Below, in pieces: positions 1-64,000 of a DNA stretch of 64,000 bases. The DNA is from Cyanoderma ruficeps. Lineage: Eukaryota > Chordata > Aves > Passeriformes > Timaliidae. The notes beneath the pieces were generated by a model that made no database searches, was not told the DNA's origin, and was given only the letters and a program-made list of their open reading frames with translations. How positions within the stretch are numbered: position 1 is the first letter of the stretch; each line of letters begins with the position of its first letter. Made by a program: the position numbers and the translations under genes. The stretch lies in NCBI GenBank assembly GCA_008694505.1, contig VZDJ01000174.1:8273434-8337433 (forward strand). The letters are read 5' to 3'.

Positions 1-300
1 GGCCCCCCCCCCGCCCCTCACGCGGGGGCTCGCGCTCGCCGAAGCGGCGGGGGCCCGCCAGGGGGCGCTCCGGGCCCTGCCCAGCCCTGGCACCCCCTTC
101 CTTTCCTGAGGGCACGACCCGGACACATGGGAAAAGGTCCCCAAAAGGGGAAAATCCCCCTAAAGAGGGGGAAAAAAACCCTAAAGAGGGGGCAGCCCCT
201 GTGGTAAAGAGCCCATGTAGAAGTACAAGCATATAGAAAGGGAAAAAAACTCCCAAAAGACCTATGTTCCAGCACAGGCTTGAGGTCCTTAGCAACACTG
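1..300. other. GC-rich left edge with purine/pyrimidine direct repeats
   Basis: The first 120 bases are very GC-rich with many CpGs, in contrast to the AT-rich PI4KA 3' UTR next to them. They contain a strong CTCF-like motif (55-69). At 139-192 a G-run/C-run tract includes two copies of CCCTAAAGAGGGGG (158-171 and 179-192). No convincing gene was recognised. It may be the edge of a CpG island belonging to a neighbour outside the window. Confidence 0.5.
55..69 (+). promoter_or_regulatory. Candidate CTCF binding site
   Basis: The 15-mer CCGCCAGGGGGCGCT matches the CTCF core consensus CCASYAGRKGGCRSY at all positions except the third. It lies about 1.1 kb past the PI4KA stop codon, at the boundary between a CpG-rich block and AT-rich DNA, a plausible place for a domain boundary. 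Motif match only; no binding evidence. Confidence 0.5.
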
Positions 301-509
301 GGGAGCTTTTACCCTTGATCCTGCATTCCAGCTCTTGCACTAAACATTTATTTTACGAATAAAAAAATGCCACTTGAGATGTACAAGCAGCTGAAGAAGA
401 AATTAGATGTCTCTATTAGAAAGAAAGGGCATAATATAATGAACAGTACACAAATGTGCAAAGTGATGTATATACACTAAAAACAGCACAGGGCAAAACA
501 TTTGCAACA

Positions 510-1144
510 GACACGAAGTCTAACGTCTTTTATTACATTTTGTAGATTAAATATATCTTCAGTAGAGTCTCTTTTTAAAACACACAAAAGGAAAAAATAC
601 ATTCTTCATGTACATATGAAATACTGACCATGTAGCAGGGACCATGTACAGTGCAAAGTATGAACACAGCTACACAGACATCACCACCCTGGATGATTAT
701 CAAGCTTTTTCTACAGTAAAATTGGAACAAGTTAACATATCTGTTTCCAATGAGAAACCCATACCCTTCCTTTCCATGGCACTTTGTGCAATTGTGCAGG
801 AAAGGGTTTAATTTACTTTTTAAAGATATTACAAAATCCTTGCATTGCATGAAAAATTATCTAACTCCTCAAGCTTTACCACTGTCACACATTCATAATC
901 GTAATGCAATTTTTATTGTGATTGCACCCCAACTCCAAAAATCCAGGGAAAAACAGTAATATATATAACCTGGTATAGAGAAAGGAATGAATCAGAACTG
1001 ATTGTTGCAATGTCCAGGAAACATGTACCCAACATGTACACACACAGAGGGTGGAAGATAGCGAGGTGTGACAGAGCATCTCCTGTTTGTCACAAGCTTG
1101 GAGTGAGGGCACGGGGTTGCACGTTTCACTTGGGCAGTGGATCT
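510..1144 (-). other. PI4KA: PI4KA 3' UTR with candidate poly(A) signals
   Basis: Downstream of the TAG stop, minus-strand AATAAA hexamers occur at 912-917, 529-534 and 347-352. The one at 529-534 is followed, in the transcript sense, by a GU-rich stretch (complement of about 481-510), so it is my preferred terminus. The UTR would then be about 630 nt. Which site is used cannot be decided from sequence alone. Confidence 0.5.
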
Positions 1145-54919
<53,775 letters not shown>

Positions 54920-55318
54920 GTTGTGGGGGAACGGCGCCGGCCAGCCCGCCTCGCCCCCGCCCGCGAGATCTGCACCTCCCGCGGGAGCACAGTTCACCAA
55001 TCACGCTATAAAGATGGCAGCTCCCAGTGCGGCTTCACTTCCGCCCGGTGCTCCGTCCTCCCTGCCCGCGCCCCTCTTTGCGCAGGCATCCCTCCACATA
55101 TTCCCCCCCCCCGCCCGCCGCAGTGGTCCTGCCCACCAGCCGCCTGTCCACCAGCGGCGCTGCGGCGCTCTCACCCCGCCCAGCGGGGGGGAAGGCGCTC
55201 GGTGGCTGTGCCCAGCGCTTCCGCCCGGCGCTCGTGCCGTGGGCGGAAGCAGTGGAGAGGCCGCGGCTCGAGGCGGGGGTTTCTGTGGAGGGCGAGGGTT
55301 CTCGCGGTCGGCGGTGCC
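54920..55318. promoter_or_regulatory. Bidirectional PI4KA / SNAP29 promoter
   Basis: Only 399 bases separate the two divergent start codons. Visible elements include a CCAAT box (54997-55001), a TATAAAG/AAGATGGCAGC cluster resembling a YY1 site (about 55006-55021), an ETS-like CACTTCCG (about 55037-55044), an NRF1-like TGCGCAGGC (about 55079-55087), and two near-copies of CTTCCGCCCGG. Such a set is typical of bidirectional housekeeping promoters. Transcription start sites are not determined. Confidence 0.8.
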
Positions 55319-58300
55319 ATGTCGGCGCTCCCGAGGAGCTACAACCCGTTCGCGGAGGACGAGGAGGAGGATGTGGCGCCGGCGGGTCCCGGTGGGGCGG
55401 GCGGCGCGGATCGGCAGTGGTACCTGCAGCAGGAGGTACTGCGCCGCTCCGCCGCCACCGCCGACAGCACCACCCGCTCCCTGTCGCTTCTCTACGAGTC
55501 CGAGCGCATCGGCGTGGCCGCCTCCGAGGTGAGTCGGGGCCGGGAGCGGAGCCTTCGCCCCCAGGCCGCTGGGGAGGAGCGGCCGCAGGGCCCGACCGCT
55601 CCCCCTTCGCTCACACCTCCCTGAGGGGAGTCCTGTTCCCCCTGTCCCCACGGGCAGTCTCCTGAAAAGTCCCTCTTGGTGTTTTCCAGCCAGCCTGTCT
55701 TCCTCTGTTTTCTGGGTGGTGGTGTTTGGGTTTTGAGGGAAAAATCCCAGTTACAGCCTGTGTGTTTGAATAGTACTGAGGCTGGCACTCGGCCGTGCTT
55801 TCAGCTGTTTTCAACAGTTCTTACTAATTTTTAGCTGACTAAAAGGTTTTTAGCAGTCCTCTTGGTTAGATGAAGGACCTTCCCTGTTAGTTGTTTGTGA
55901 TGTGCTTCGGTTCACCCTGATTAATCATTTCCTTCATTCTCTGGCTCTGTTTCAGCACTTTGTGCTTGGGCTCATGAAGGTGTTGTCCTTTGTGTCACCT
56001 GCTGTAATGGGATGCTCCTTGGGTGGTGTGGTTGCCTAAATTAACCGCGGAGCATGTCCAAGCTGCAGCCAGTCCTTATGCTCACAGGGTTCTTGGTGGG
56101 ACTTCTGTGAACTTTCAGCCTCGTGATTTGTTAAGGAAGTCACAAGCGAGGAATCAAGAATTCAGGCTTGACATGGGCCCTGTGGTAAAATTTGAAGTCT
56201 GTGTGTTTGTGCTTTATTGAGGGGGTTAAAAAAAAAGAATACTCAACTAAAATTTCCCAGAGTTTAGCAAGAATATGAACACAAGTTCTTTGTTTTGCAC
56301 TGGTGGTAGCTGCAGGCAAGTTTCCTGCCAGCATTAATCTTTGGATTACTTTGGAATAGTGCTTGTGCTGCTGAATTAGAAAATAATGTGCTTCTATATA
56401 TAAAATTTCCTAAATCCTGCACCGTTAAAATCAACTAAAATATTCCTGAAGTCTGAAGAAATTCTGTTTGTGTTTATTTCCTTTGGTTGTTCAACTTCTA
56501 AATTATGAGAAACATCCCAATTAGGTGAAAATAGAAGGTGCCATCCATAACCAGAAATTGTCCTGCTTGCTCGTTCCCCTGCCATAAACCTGTGCATTTC
56601 CACCACGTCACCCATCTGGTGGTCAGCCATAGGTGCAAATGTCAGCTTGACAAAAGGCCAGTGCAGAAAACTCCTGAGTGGTGTTTGTGGTAGGTGCCAG
56701 GAACCCTGGACGTCACAGGGATGAGGATTTTACAGCTGGTTAATGCAGTGGCTGACAGACAGCTATTGATTGAAATGCCCTGGAGGAAAGGGAGCAAGGG
56801 GAAAAAGCTGTTTGCCCTCAGAAATAATCTGCACAGATGAAGGAACGTTGTTATTTTTCTTTAGAGTGTCACCTTTAGAGTGAATTGTTTGATGTCTCAG
56901 TTTATCCTGGCTTTCTGATCTGCTTTTCTCTGTCAATGCCCATTAGGAGCTCGTCCGTCAGGGAGAGGCTCTGAAGCGCACGGAGCAGATGGTGGATAAA
57001 ATGGACCAGGACTTGAAAACCAGTCAAAGGCACATCAACAGCATCAAGAGTGTTTGGGGGGGCTTGGTAAACTACTTCAAAGCCAAACCTCCGGAGAGCA
57101 AGCCAGAGCAGAATGGAGCCCCTGAATATTATGCTAACAGCAGGTAAGTGACAAACTTTTTATTTGGGACTTGTCTCTCACAGCATGTCTGAAATATCAC
57201 CAGAAAATGAGAAAGTAAAACGTCTGTTGGTTCTTCCAAACTCCTGTAAACTCGTGAGATGGTCTAGCTACCTTTATTCTTTAATGCTGAGGTCAATAGC
57301 AATGCTTTCATTTTATTTCTTTTTTTTACTAGGTTAAAAGAAGCAATCGTGTCTAGTAAAGAACAAGAGTCAAAATACCAGGAAAGCCATCCAAATTTAA
57401 GGAAGCTAGATAATTCAGGTTTGTTAACTTTATTTTACACTGAATGCCTGTAATCCATGTGGGGCAAAGTTGCAGAATGATGAAGGCAGAGTCCATTCAG
57501 CCTGCCCAGCTGCTGATTTACCTTGCTGCCTAACATCTGGAGATGTGTATTCCAGCCCTCATGCTTTGGGATCTAGGGAATTGTTTCCATTAAACTCTTT
57601 ATATCTGTAGTGAAGGTGTTATACCCCCTAAAGACTAGAAGCACCCAGTGCTTATATTTGCATAGAGAATGCACTCAGTGTGCAGACAGGGTTTCCCAAA
57701 GTTTGCCAAAATGCTACACGTTCAGAGGTTCTCCTTTTAACCATTGTTTGTCATAGTTTCCAGGCACATTGTCCTTGTTATTTCAAACATGGATTCTGAC
57801 CCTTCACACTGAAGTAATTTCTTGATTCTCAGAAGGTGTAGTATGGAGTTTGGCCTCATTCCTCCTTCTCTCAATCTGTTAACTTCTGTGAGGGCTTTTT
57901 CGTACTAAATAACTGTTTCTTTATCAGCTGAGCCTCGATTATGTAACACAGTAGGAGTGGGAAGGCAGCAGGATATCGATGATGATGATGATGATGGTGT
58001 GTGAGTAACGATTGAAGGCTGTGGGGACTTGGCTCCCGCTCCGCGCAGTGCCGAGCTCTGTCCAGCAGGAGGCGGAGCGGCTCCCCTGCGGGTCCCGGGG
58101 GCCGTCCCGGCCCTTTGTCCCGCCGGGGGTGCGCCGGGTTTGCTTTTCTCTCCCAACGCCCTGCTGCAACTGCAAGCGGCAGCCCGAAAGAGAATAATTG
58201 TAGCTAAAGTGTTCATCTTGAGAGCTGGCCTATAGTCCTGGACTACTCCTGATACTCTGGTTATGTGATTACCTGGCAGCTGTGTTCAAACTAATTTTTA

Positions 58301-59676
58301 ACAGCCTTGCTAAAATTTCAAAACCTCTTCTTACATGCTTTTTCATTATATAATATACTGTACTCTGTACTCTTAACAGACAATGATTTCAACAAAGCAG
58401 ATTTAGTTTCTTCAGTGCAAAAGGATGCCTACCCAAAGAACCAACAATTGCGAGCTTACCACCAGAAAATTGATACCAACTTAGGTGAGTGAGGAAACTG
58501 AAGCTGTCTGATGTCGTACAATTGTGAAGTTTTGATTCCTAAACCAGACAAAATTATTAAGTGATATATTGTCAACACTTTTTTTAGTTAACATGCAAAA
58601 TTTGATAATTTAAAAACCATTTGCTTGTGTTTGCATTTCAAAACTATCTAGATGGTACATCACTTTAGACCCAAACAATTTAAAGCAATGCACAGCTTTT
58701 GAAATACATGTTTTGCTAAAAATTGCTAAGAATTGAAAGGCACTAAATATTTAATTTGTGGATTTGCTGCATTTCTTTTATTACTTCTTGAAACTATTCA
58801 GCTGAGTTTGCCTTCCTTTGCTCTGTAGCATAAAGACAAAGTGCCTGTTTGCTAACGTGTCACTGTGTAGCTGACCTAGAAAGAAGAGATTGGAAAAAAA
58901 TCAGAAAGGAATAAATCAAAGAGAAATGGTCGGTCATAAGAGCTAGTTGAAGTCCATTTGTTCTGTTCACAAGCTGTGGAAAACTTACTAACCTCAAAAA
59001 GCATTTATACCAATCAATCATGCAATGAAATTGTCGTGTTTTGGTCAATTACAAAATCTAGAAATTGGAGTTTTTCATCTATGATAAATAACTGCTTAAA
59101 TATTCAGTGCATTGCTGTCATCTCTGCATGAAGTTTAAAGAAAAACTATTGAGGTACTGAGCATACTGTGTGTGCTGAGCAGAGAAAATATGTACCAAAT
59201 CTTCTATGACATACATTAAAAAAAATTAAAACTACATTACAGGGTATGTCATTTGATAAAGATCGAATTTGGTGTTAAGGATTTACTTAACACCAAATAT
59301 AAAATGTAAAAAAGGAGGAAGTGACCATTTCTAGTAGGAACAGTACAACTATGAACATACCAGTGCTTCCTCTATTTCAGAGGAGCACTCAGACTTGAGG
59401 AATTGTATCTTAACGTTTTCTAACCCAGGGTTATGGAGAGGAAGGAATCCTGATAGTGGCCATTTAGATAATGTGTTAGAACACTTTGATGCCTTGTGGT
59501 CCTTCTCTCCCCTGACAGATGAGATGTCTTCTGGGCTGAGTCGCCTGAAGAGCCTTGCTCTTGGCCTGCAGACTGAAATAGAAGAGCAGGATGATATGTT
59601 GGATCGGCTCACAAAGAAAGTAGAGACACTGGATGTCAACATTAAAAACACTGATAGGAAAGTCCGACAACTTTAA
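55319..59676 (+). CDS. SNAP29: SNAP29 (Qbc-SNARE), complete
   Basis: SNAP29 supplies two SNARE helices to complexes that fuse autophagosomes and endosomes with lysosomes, partnering syntaxin-17 and VAMP8 (family knowledge). Coding exons are 55319-55528, 56947-57143, 57333-57418, 58380-58484 and 59519-59676; phases join to give 251 residues against about 258 in human. Residues 9-11 form the NPF motif that binds EHD proteins ([14 protein letters not shown]), followed by an acidic run. The Qb helix runs from about residue 42 through [20 protein letters not shown], and the Qc helix occupies the C-terminus ([20 protein letters not shown] onward), ending in KVRQL. There is no palmitoylated cysteine cluster between the helices, as expected for SNAP29 and unlike SNAP25. 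The start ATG at 55319 lies in the CpG island. A possible in-frame alternative acceptor before exon 5 is reported separately. Confidence 0.97.
55529..56946. other. SNAP29 intron 1
   Basis: A 1.4-kb intron, GC-rich at its start (CpG island tail) and then AT-rich, with donor GTGAGT and acceptor CATTAG. Nothing else recognised. Confidence 0.85.
57419..58379. other. SNAP29 intron 3 with an internal CpG-rich block
   Basis: The intron (donor GTTTGT, acceptor TTAACAG) is AT-rich apart from a CpG-dense block at about 58018-58160. That block includes a CTCF-like 14-mer at 58062-58075 (CCAGCAGGAGGCGG). A GAT microsatellite precedes it. No exon is evident in the block. Confidence 0.7.
57974..57996 (+). 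repeat. (GAT)n microsatellite in SNAP29 intron 3
   Basis: A run of about five to six GAT/ATG triplets ends just before GGTGTGTGAG. Purely a short simple repeat. Confidence 0.85.
58485..59518. other. SNAP29 intron 4
   Basis: A 1-kb AT-rich intron with donor GTGAGT and acceptor CTGACAG. It contains a perfect 13-bp-arm hairpin (59267-59279 with 59286-59298) and, at 59379-59380, an additional well-formed AG acceptor that keeps frame with exon 5. Confidence 0.85.
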
Positions 59677-62600
59677 AGGATTTTTAGATTTTCTTTTGTC
59701 CAGTGTTGGTTCATCCTGAATGCCTCATCTCAACCCATCTCTTAAAGAAAATCTTGGGCAGTATCTGTTTCTTTTTTTTTTTTTTTNTTTTTTTTTTCTG
59801 CTGTATTACTGGTTTTGTTGTCATTGAAATTACGTAGTCTTAAGTCAGCACAATACATTTCCTCTTAGTCTACATGGGAAAAGTGCATGTGGAGTAAAAT
59901 CTCCCAGCATTGGGTCAGGATGCCCTACTCAGTTGTGCTGTGTGTGTGGAGGAATTCACACTCACAGAGCTGCAGTGTCCTTGGCCTGGGAGCTGTGATG
60001 AGAAAAGGAACTGCATTTTTGCCTTTCTTTTGGGGAGGGGGCAGAGGGAACAGAATGTGCTGCTTTGTTCAGGACAAATGTTGCTAGTTCTGTTTACCTA
60101 CAGCTATGTTAAATTCAGAAAAAAATGCTGATTTCCAGCTGTAAAAATATTTTTAAGTGACTGTTCTGAGGCATTTTTGGGCTTAAGGAATGAACTGTTC
60201 TGTGGCAGTTGTAAAATATCAAGGGTGTCATGCAGTAATGGTAATATCCTGTGTGTGTTTCCTTTGCTAAGATGAATTTGCCCAAATGGTGCATCCACGA
60301 ATTGTGGTTTTTATGTTTGGGTAACTAAATACTCTTGCCTTTACAGTCTTGTCAGTAAAGATCTCTAAGAGTATCTTGTGGCCTGCAAGACATGTTCATT
60401 GACAGTGACCAAAAAGTGTGGGTAACAAAATCAGAACTTAAATGTATGTGCTCTTAAAGATTCTTTTGCAGAAATGGTCACCATCTGTTTTTAATTTTCT
60501 GCTGTTTCTCAGCTTATTCATTTAAGTGGTTATTTGAAAAAACAGCTTCCATTTTAAAAATGGAGAGTTGCTCTGATAGTGCACAGATTGCAAAAGATTG
60601 TTGTTTAGCATTTATTTCAGATGTGATTACAGATGGAGCAGATGCTGTGCTTTGCTAAGTAATGTGATTGTTAAGAAACTCCACTATGGTTCACATGCAT
60701 CTGCGTTGGCTTAGCAGGTATGAATAGCTCCTGCAAATGAAGAAAAGCCCAAAACCATTTTTGAGTCTTCCAGATAGAATTTGGGCCTTTCACTTTGTTT
60801 TGTTCTTTTGTAAGGGTCACTGTGGAGCAAAATAATCACAATTCTGCTCCAGCCTGAAGACGTGATGTGAGAACTTGCTGTCTGTCTTGAAAACAAGCAA
60901 GGTACTCCTGTTTGGAGAGGCCAAGGGACCTGTGTCAGTATTGGAACATCACAAGTGACAGTGTATGGCTAGGAAGAGATTGTTACTTCTCTTGAACTAA
61001 TGCCACATTGCCTTATGAATTAAAGAAAGACTTTGGTGTTCTGAGCTATCAAGCTTGTCCCCTTCAGGGATGTCACATTTGCACCCACCTCGTTCCTTTT
61101 TCAAGGGATTTGTTACCTTGAGCTCATTTGTCACAAGCTGCATCCAATTGCTAAGGAGATAAGAGAAATGGAGTCTTGTCTTATTTTACTGTGTCTCCAG
61201 AAAGTTCACTTGTAAAAAAATAAATCACTAAAAAAGTTACACTTATTTGACATAGTATTGTGGAAAAACTACTATTTCTGGCACACTGGCAAGGTTGAGT
61301 TGTGAATTAGATTTAAGGTGAGCCTCCACCTTTGTTAGTCATGGCATTGATTTCAGTCCCTCCCAAAACAATCTCTTGGAGAGACATAAAACTTTAAGAG
61401 TAATTGAGTACCTTTAATTGCTTTTTAATTTTTCAGTTTGTATCATTTATGCACATTAAGAATTATAAATAACCTATTAATATTAATATATCATTTTACT
61501 ATTAGAGTTTATACCATGATTATCTTACTGTTAGAATATTTATTAATTATATGATTTGATGTCTCAAGAAAGTTGATACATTTATTTAGTAAATTATACA
61601 GTTGTTAGTTTCATGTGTTAAGTACCTCAGTGAACAATGATCAAAATTTTGATTATACCTGGTTTAGTTTCTTATTTGTTTTAATAACACTCCTTTTAGT
61701 GTGAGATCTGCCTTCACCTGTAAGCAACTGTGTCCCAGCTCAGTGTTTGCTGAAGTAAGACACTGATATTAAGGATGGACACTGAGACTTTCTTGACTAA
61801 GTTATGGCAAATGGAGGAAAAATGTCACTGGAGGATCTGCTTGTGTTATGTGTAGTAAGAATTCTGGAGCTTGAATCCAAGCAAAAATCTTCGATTTAAG
61901 GGTGAAGTGTGCTGCCTTTCTGATGTAAGCTATTTCATTTTCAGTCTAAATTATTTCACAAAATTAACTTGAGTTTTTGAGCAAATGTTTGGTTGTATTG
62001 GCCTTATGAAATATTCAGTGCATCCTGGATATCTTTGATGCCTTTAAAAACACAGGCAGGGAAGGGGAATAAAAAATAAATCCCTACTTGTGCTTTGAGA
62101 ACACCCTGATCCAAGCAGAGTAGAAACCCAGGATCTCAGCCATGTGGAATCTCTGCAGATGTACAACTCCTCATGTCTTCTAACAATCCCATTCACTGCC
62201 TCAGGCATGTGTGCCTGCCTTTGCTTCGGTTTTCTTGCTCTATTTGTTATTTTTCTTTGGTTTTAATGGCCTTGTTTTAAAGGATCATTTCCCACACTGG
62301 ATTTATTTTGCAGGGGGAAAACGATGGTGCTTGGATATAAAAGAATTTCTGCTACAAACTGAATTGCTTGTCTCTGCTTTCATAGTGATTTTTGCTGATA
62401 ACAAACTTAAGTCTAACTGACATGAGGAGAGACCACTATTTTATAATAGTGATGATGTTTTTTTATTTCTTGGATTAACTTTCCATCCTACAGGACAAGG
62501 AAATTGAAAGGAAAATAACCACATGATTTTTGCTTTTCCAGGAAATGCCATTTTGCATGTATAATGCAGGATTTACTTCAGTAGATTTTCTTACTGTTTC

Positions 62601-63585
62601 CTGAGATGGAGTTTTATTTCTTTTTGGATAGTGTTGAAAAACTTTAACTGTGTAGAGTCCAGGACTTTCAGAAGAAGTTTAATTTGCACTCACGTGCTAA
62701 TTTTTTATAAAATAAATTATTTTGCCTGCATACTTGTGTTGGCATATAAGCTGATGTTCTTGCAGCAAAATAGCTCTGGTTAATTTTATTGGCTTGGGTA
62801 GAAGTTTAATAAGGTCAGAAGAAGATTGCAAAAAAAACATTTTAAGTATTCTTTATAAAAGGCAATTTGCCAGTTTCTCAAAAAAGTTTGCTAATCAATT
62901 TTGAAAAGATCTTAAACACTGGGAAGTAGCATATACCCTTTATAATACAGACATAAAATTCCAAAAGCAGCAAGGAAAAAGAACAGGAATAACCAATATG
63001 TGATGACTAGACTCCTAGGTGTATATGATTTTTAAATTTCCTGAGCATTGAGTTAAATCTTGTAACAAATTATTTGTAGCTGAATTTTAGTCTGTACTAC
63101 CCAGATTTTTTTGCTGTGCTGAGCTGTAGTGGCCCTTCTGAAATCACTGGGACACGATGATGTCAGGGGTTCTTTTAATGTGTGAAATTCACCTGAAATA
63201 TTTTGCTGCCTAGTAGTTTTTGTGAAGTGATGTCATTTGTTAAATGGTGAAATAGAAAATACTTTCCAACCAGTCTGCCTTCTGAACAAACATTTTTGTA
63301 GGTGTTTTTACAAGCATAACATCAGATGGAGGATACATGTTATCTTTTCCGTTGAAATACATAGGACTTAATTTTCAAACCACGGGTAGTGATTATCTGT
63401 GTCTATGGCCTTCTTAAATAGAACTTTAATTCTGTGCCACCCAGGTATAACACTTTTTGTACAAGTCAAATTGCATTTTCTTTTATTTAAATGCTAAACT
63501 GGACTGTAGCTCAGCCGTTTAAGAGATTGAATGGAATGAGTGTTGAATGAAAAGACAGCCAATAAAAGGTGCTTACTATTAATCA
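59677..63585 (+). other. SNAP29: SNAP29 3' UTR (long) with several poly(A) signals
   Basis: After the TAA at 59674-59676 there is nearly 4 kb of AT-rich, non-coding plus-strand DNA with AATAAA at 61219-61224, 62711-62716 and 63561-63566, among others. Several ATTTA-type elements cluster at about 61480-61600. Alternative polyadenylation is plausible. The last signal, followed by T-rich sequence, could end the longest form. No other gene is visible in the stretch. Confidence 0.55.
59771..59798 (+). repeat. Poly(T) tract with an N in the SNAP29 3' UTR
   Basis: About 27 consecutive T residues, interrupted only by the ambiguous base at 59787, lie about 95 bases after the SNAP29 stop. Length is uncertain because of the N. 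Confidence 0.85.
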
Positions 63586-63801
63586 AGAGTTGTTGCATTT
63601 ATTTCCCTTTTTCTTTTTATTGCAACTTCCTTGATACTCTTCCCCCTTTATATCTGTTAACATGCAGGACCTACTCTATTTTTTGTACCAGCATGGAAAT
63701 AAGTTTGCAGCTGGTGGGTTTTGTTTTCTGAGAACAAAAGAGGGTATGAAAGTCCCCGGGCCGGGCACTGGGCTTCTGCCACCTAGAATTCTGCATGAAT
63801 G

Positions 63802-64000
63802 AGAATTCCTCCCAGATGCAAGATGCCACCAGTTGGAAACCAAGTGTCCGGCACGGGAACTTGGGCACAAACGATGGCCTGTTTCCAGGGGAAAACAAAG
63901 TGAGGCCCCAGGTTCCAGATGTCAGTTTGTGGGAGACCTTTGGCACTACCAGGGCAGCCTGGTTTCCAACTGCTGGCATCTTGCATCTGGGAGGAATTCT
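63802..64000. repeat. 41-bp inverted repeat around a 117-bp spacer at the window edge
   Basis: 63802-63842 and 63960-64000 are reverse complements at 40 of 41 positions (one C/G mismatch within CCAnCAG). The outer ends read AGAATTCCTCCCAGATGCAA. The block from about 63745 is GC-rich relative to the SNAP29 3' flank and matches no coding sequence I recognise. The right arm may continue past the window end. It could be a non-autonomous DNA transposon, part of a longer palindrome, or a unit of a local satellite. Confidence 0.85.

Noticed and set aside
1..300. Gene or exon in the GC-rich left edge
   Set aside because: No open frame with recognisable protein similarity or splice sites; too little sequence to judge.
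54920..55000. Possible N-terminal extension of PI4KA upstream of the chosen ATG
   Set aside because: The frame is open for 27 more codons but the candidate first codon is TTG, with no ATG. It overlaps the CCAAT box of the promoter.

Overview
The window is vertebrate nuclear DNA, most likely from a bird. It holds large genes with many short exons, GT-AG introns, a CpG-island promoter and a truncated CR1 LINE whose 3' end resembles the avian CR1 families common in passerines. The order PI4KA - SERPIND1 - SNAP29 matches the conserved syntenic block that lies on human 22q11.21. Assignment to birds rests on the CR1 and on protein similarity recalled from memory, so it is inference. Three isolated N bases (6819, 49390, 59787) show this is an assembly with unresolved positions.

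Layout. 1-1144 holds a GC-rich left edge with a CTCF-like motif and then the PI4KA 3' UTR. 1145-54919, minus strand, is the whole PI4KA coding region, which I resolved into 55 exons with consistent splice phases and an uninterrupted 2124-residue product. Intron 19 of PI4KA (23081-36235) contains the entire SERPIND1 (heparin cofactor II) gene on the plus strand: a TATA-box promoter near 24350, a predicted untranslated exon 1, four coding exons (26591-32973, 487 residues) and a poly(A) signal at 33272. A CpG island (about 53980-55620) separates and co-serves the divergent starts of PI4KA (minus) and SNAP29 (plus, five coding exons, 55319-59676, 251 residues). A long SNAP29 3' UTR follows, and the right edge ends in a GC-rich block bounded by a 41-bp inverted repeat.

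The three genes do not form one pathway. PI4KA makes plasma-membrane PI4P. SNAP29 is a soluble Qbc-SNARE for autophagosome and endosome fusion. SERPIND1 encodes a secreted thrombin inhibitor. Their link is genomic: a nested antisense gene, and a bidirectional promoter.

I found no clearly new multi-gene system. The more unusual signals are an in-frame alternative splice acceptor that would add 46 residues to SNAP29; a 30-bp minisatellite starting 12 bases inside a PI4KA donor; an 18-bp perfect hairpin in a PI4KA intron; a CR1 fragment abutting a donor with an open read-through frame; a long poly-alanine N-terminus in PI4KA; and the 41-bp inverted repeat at the right edge.
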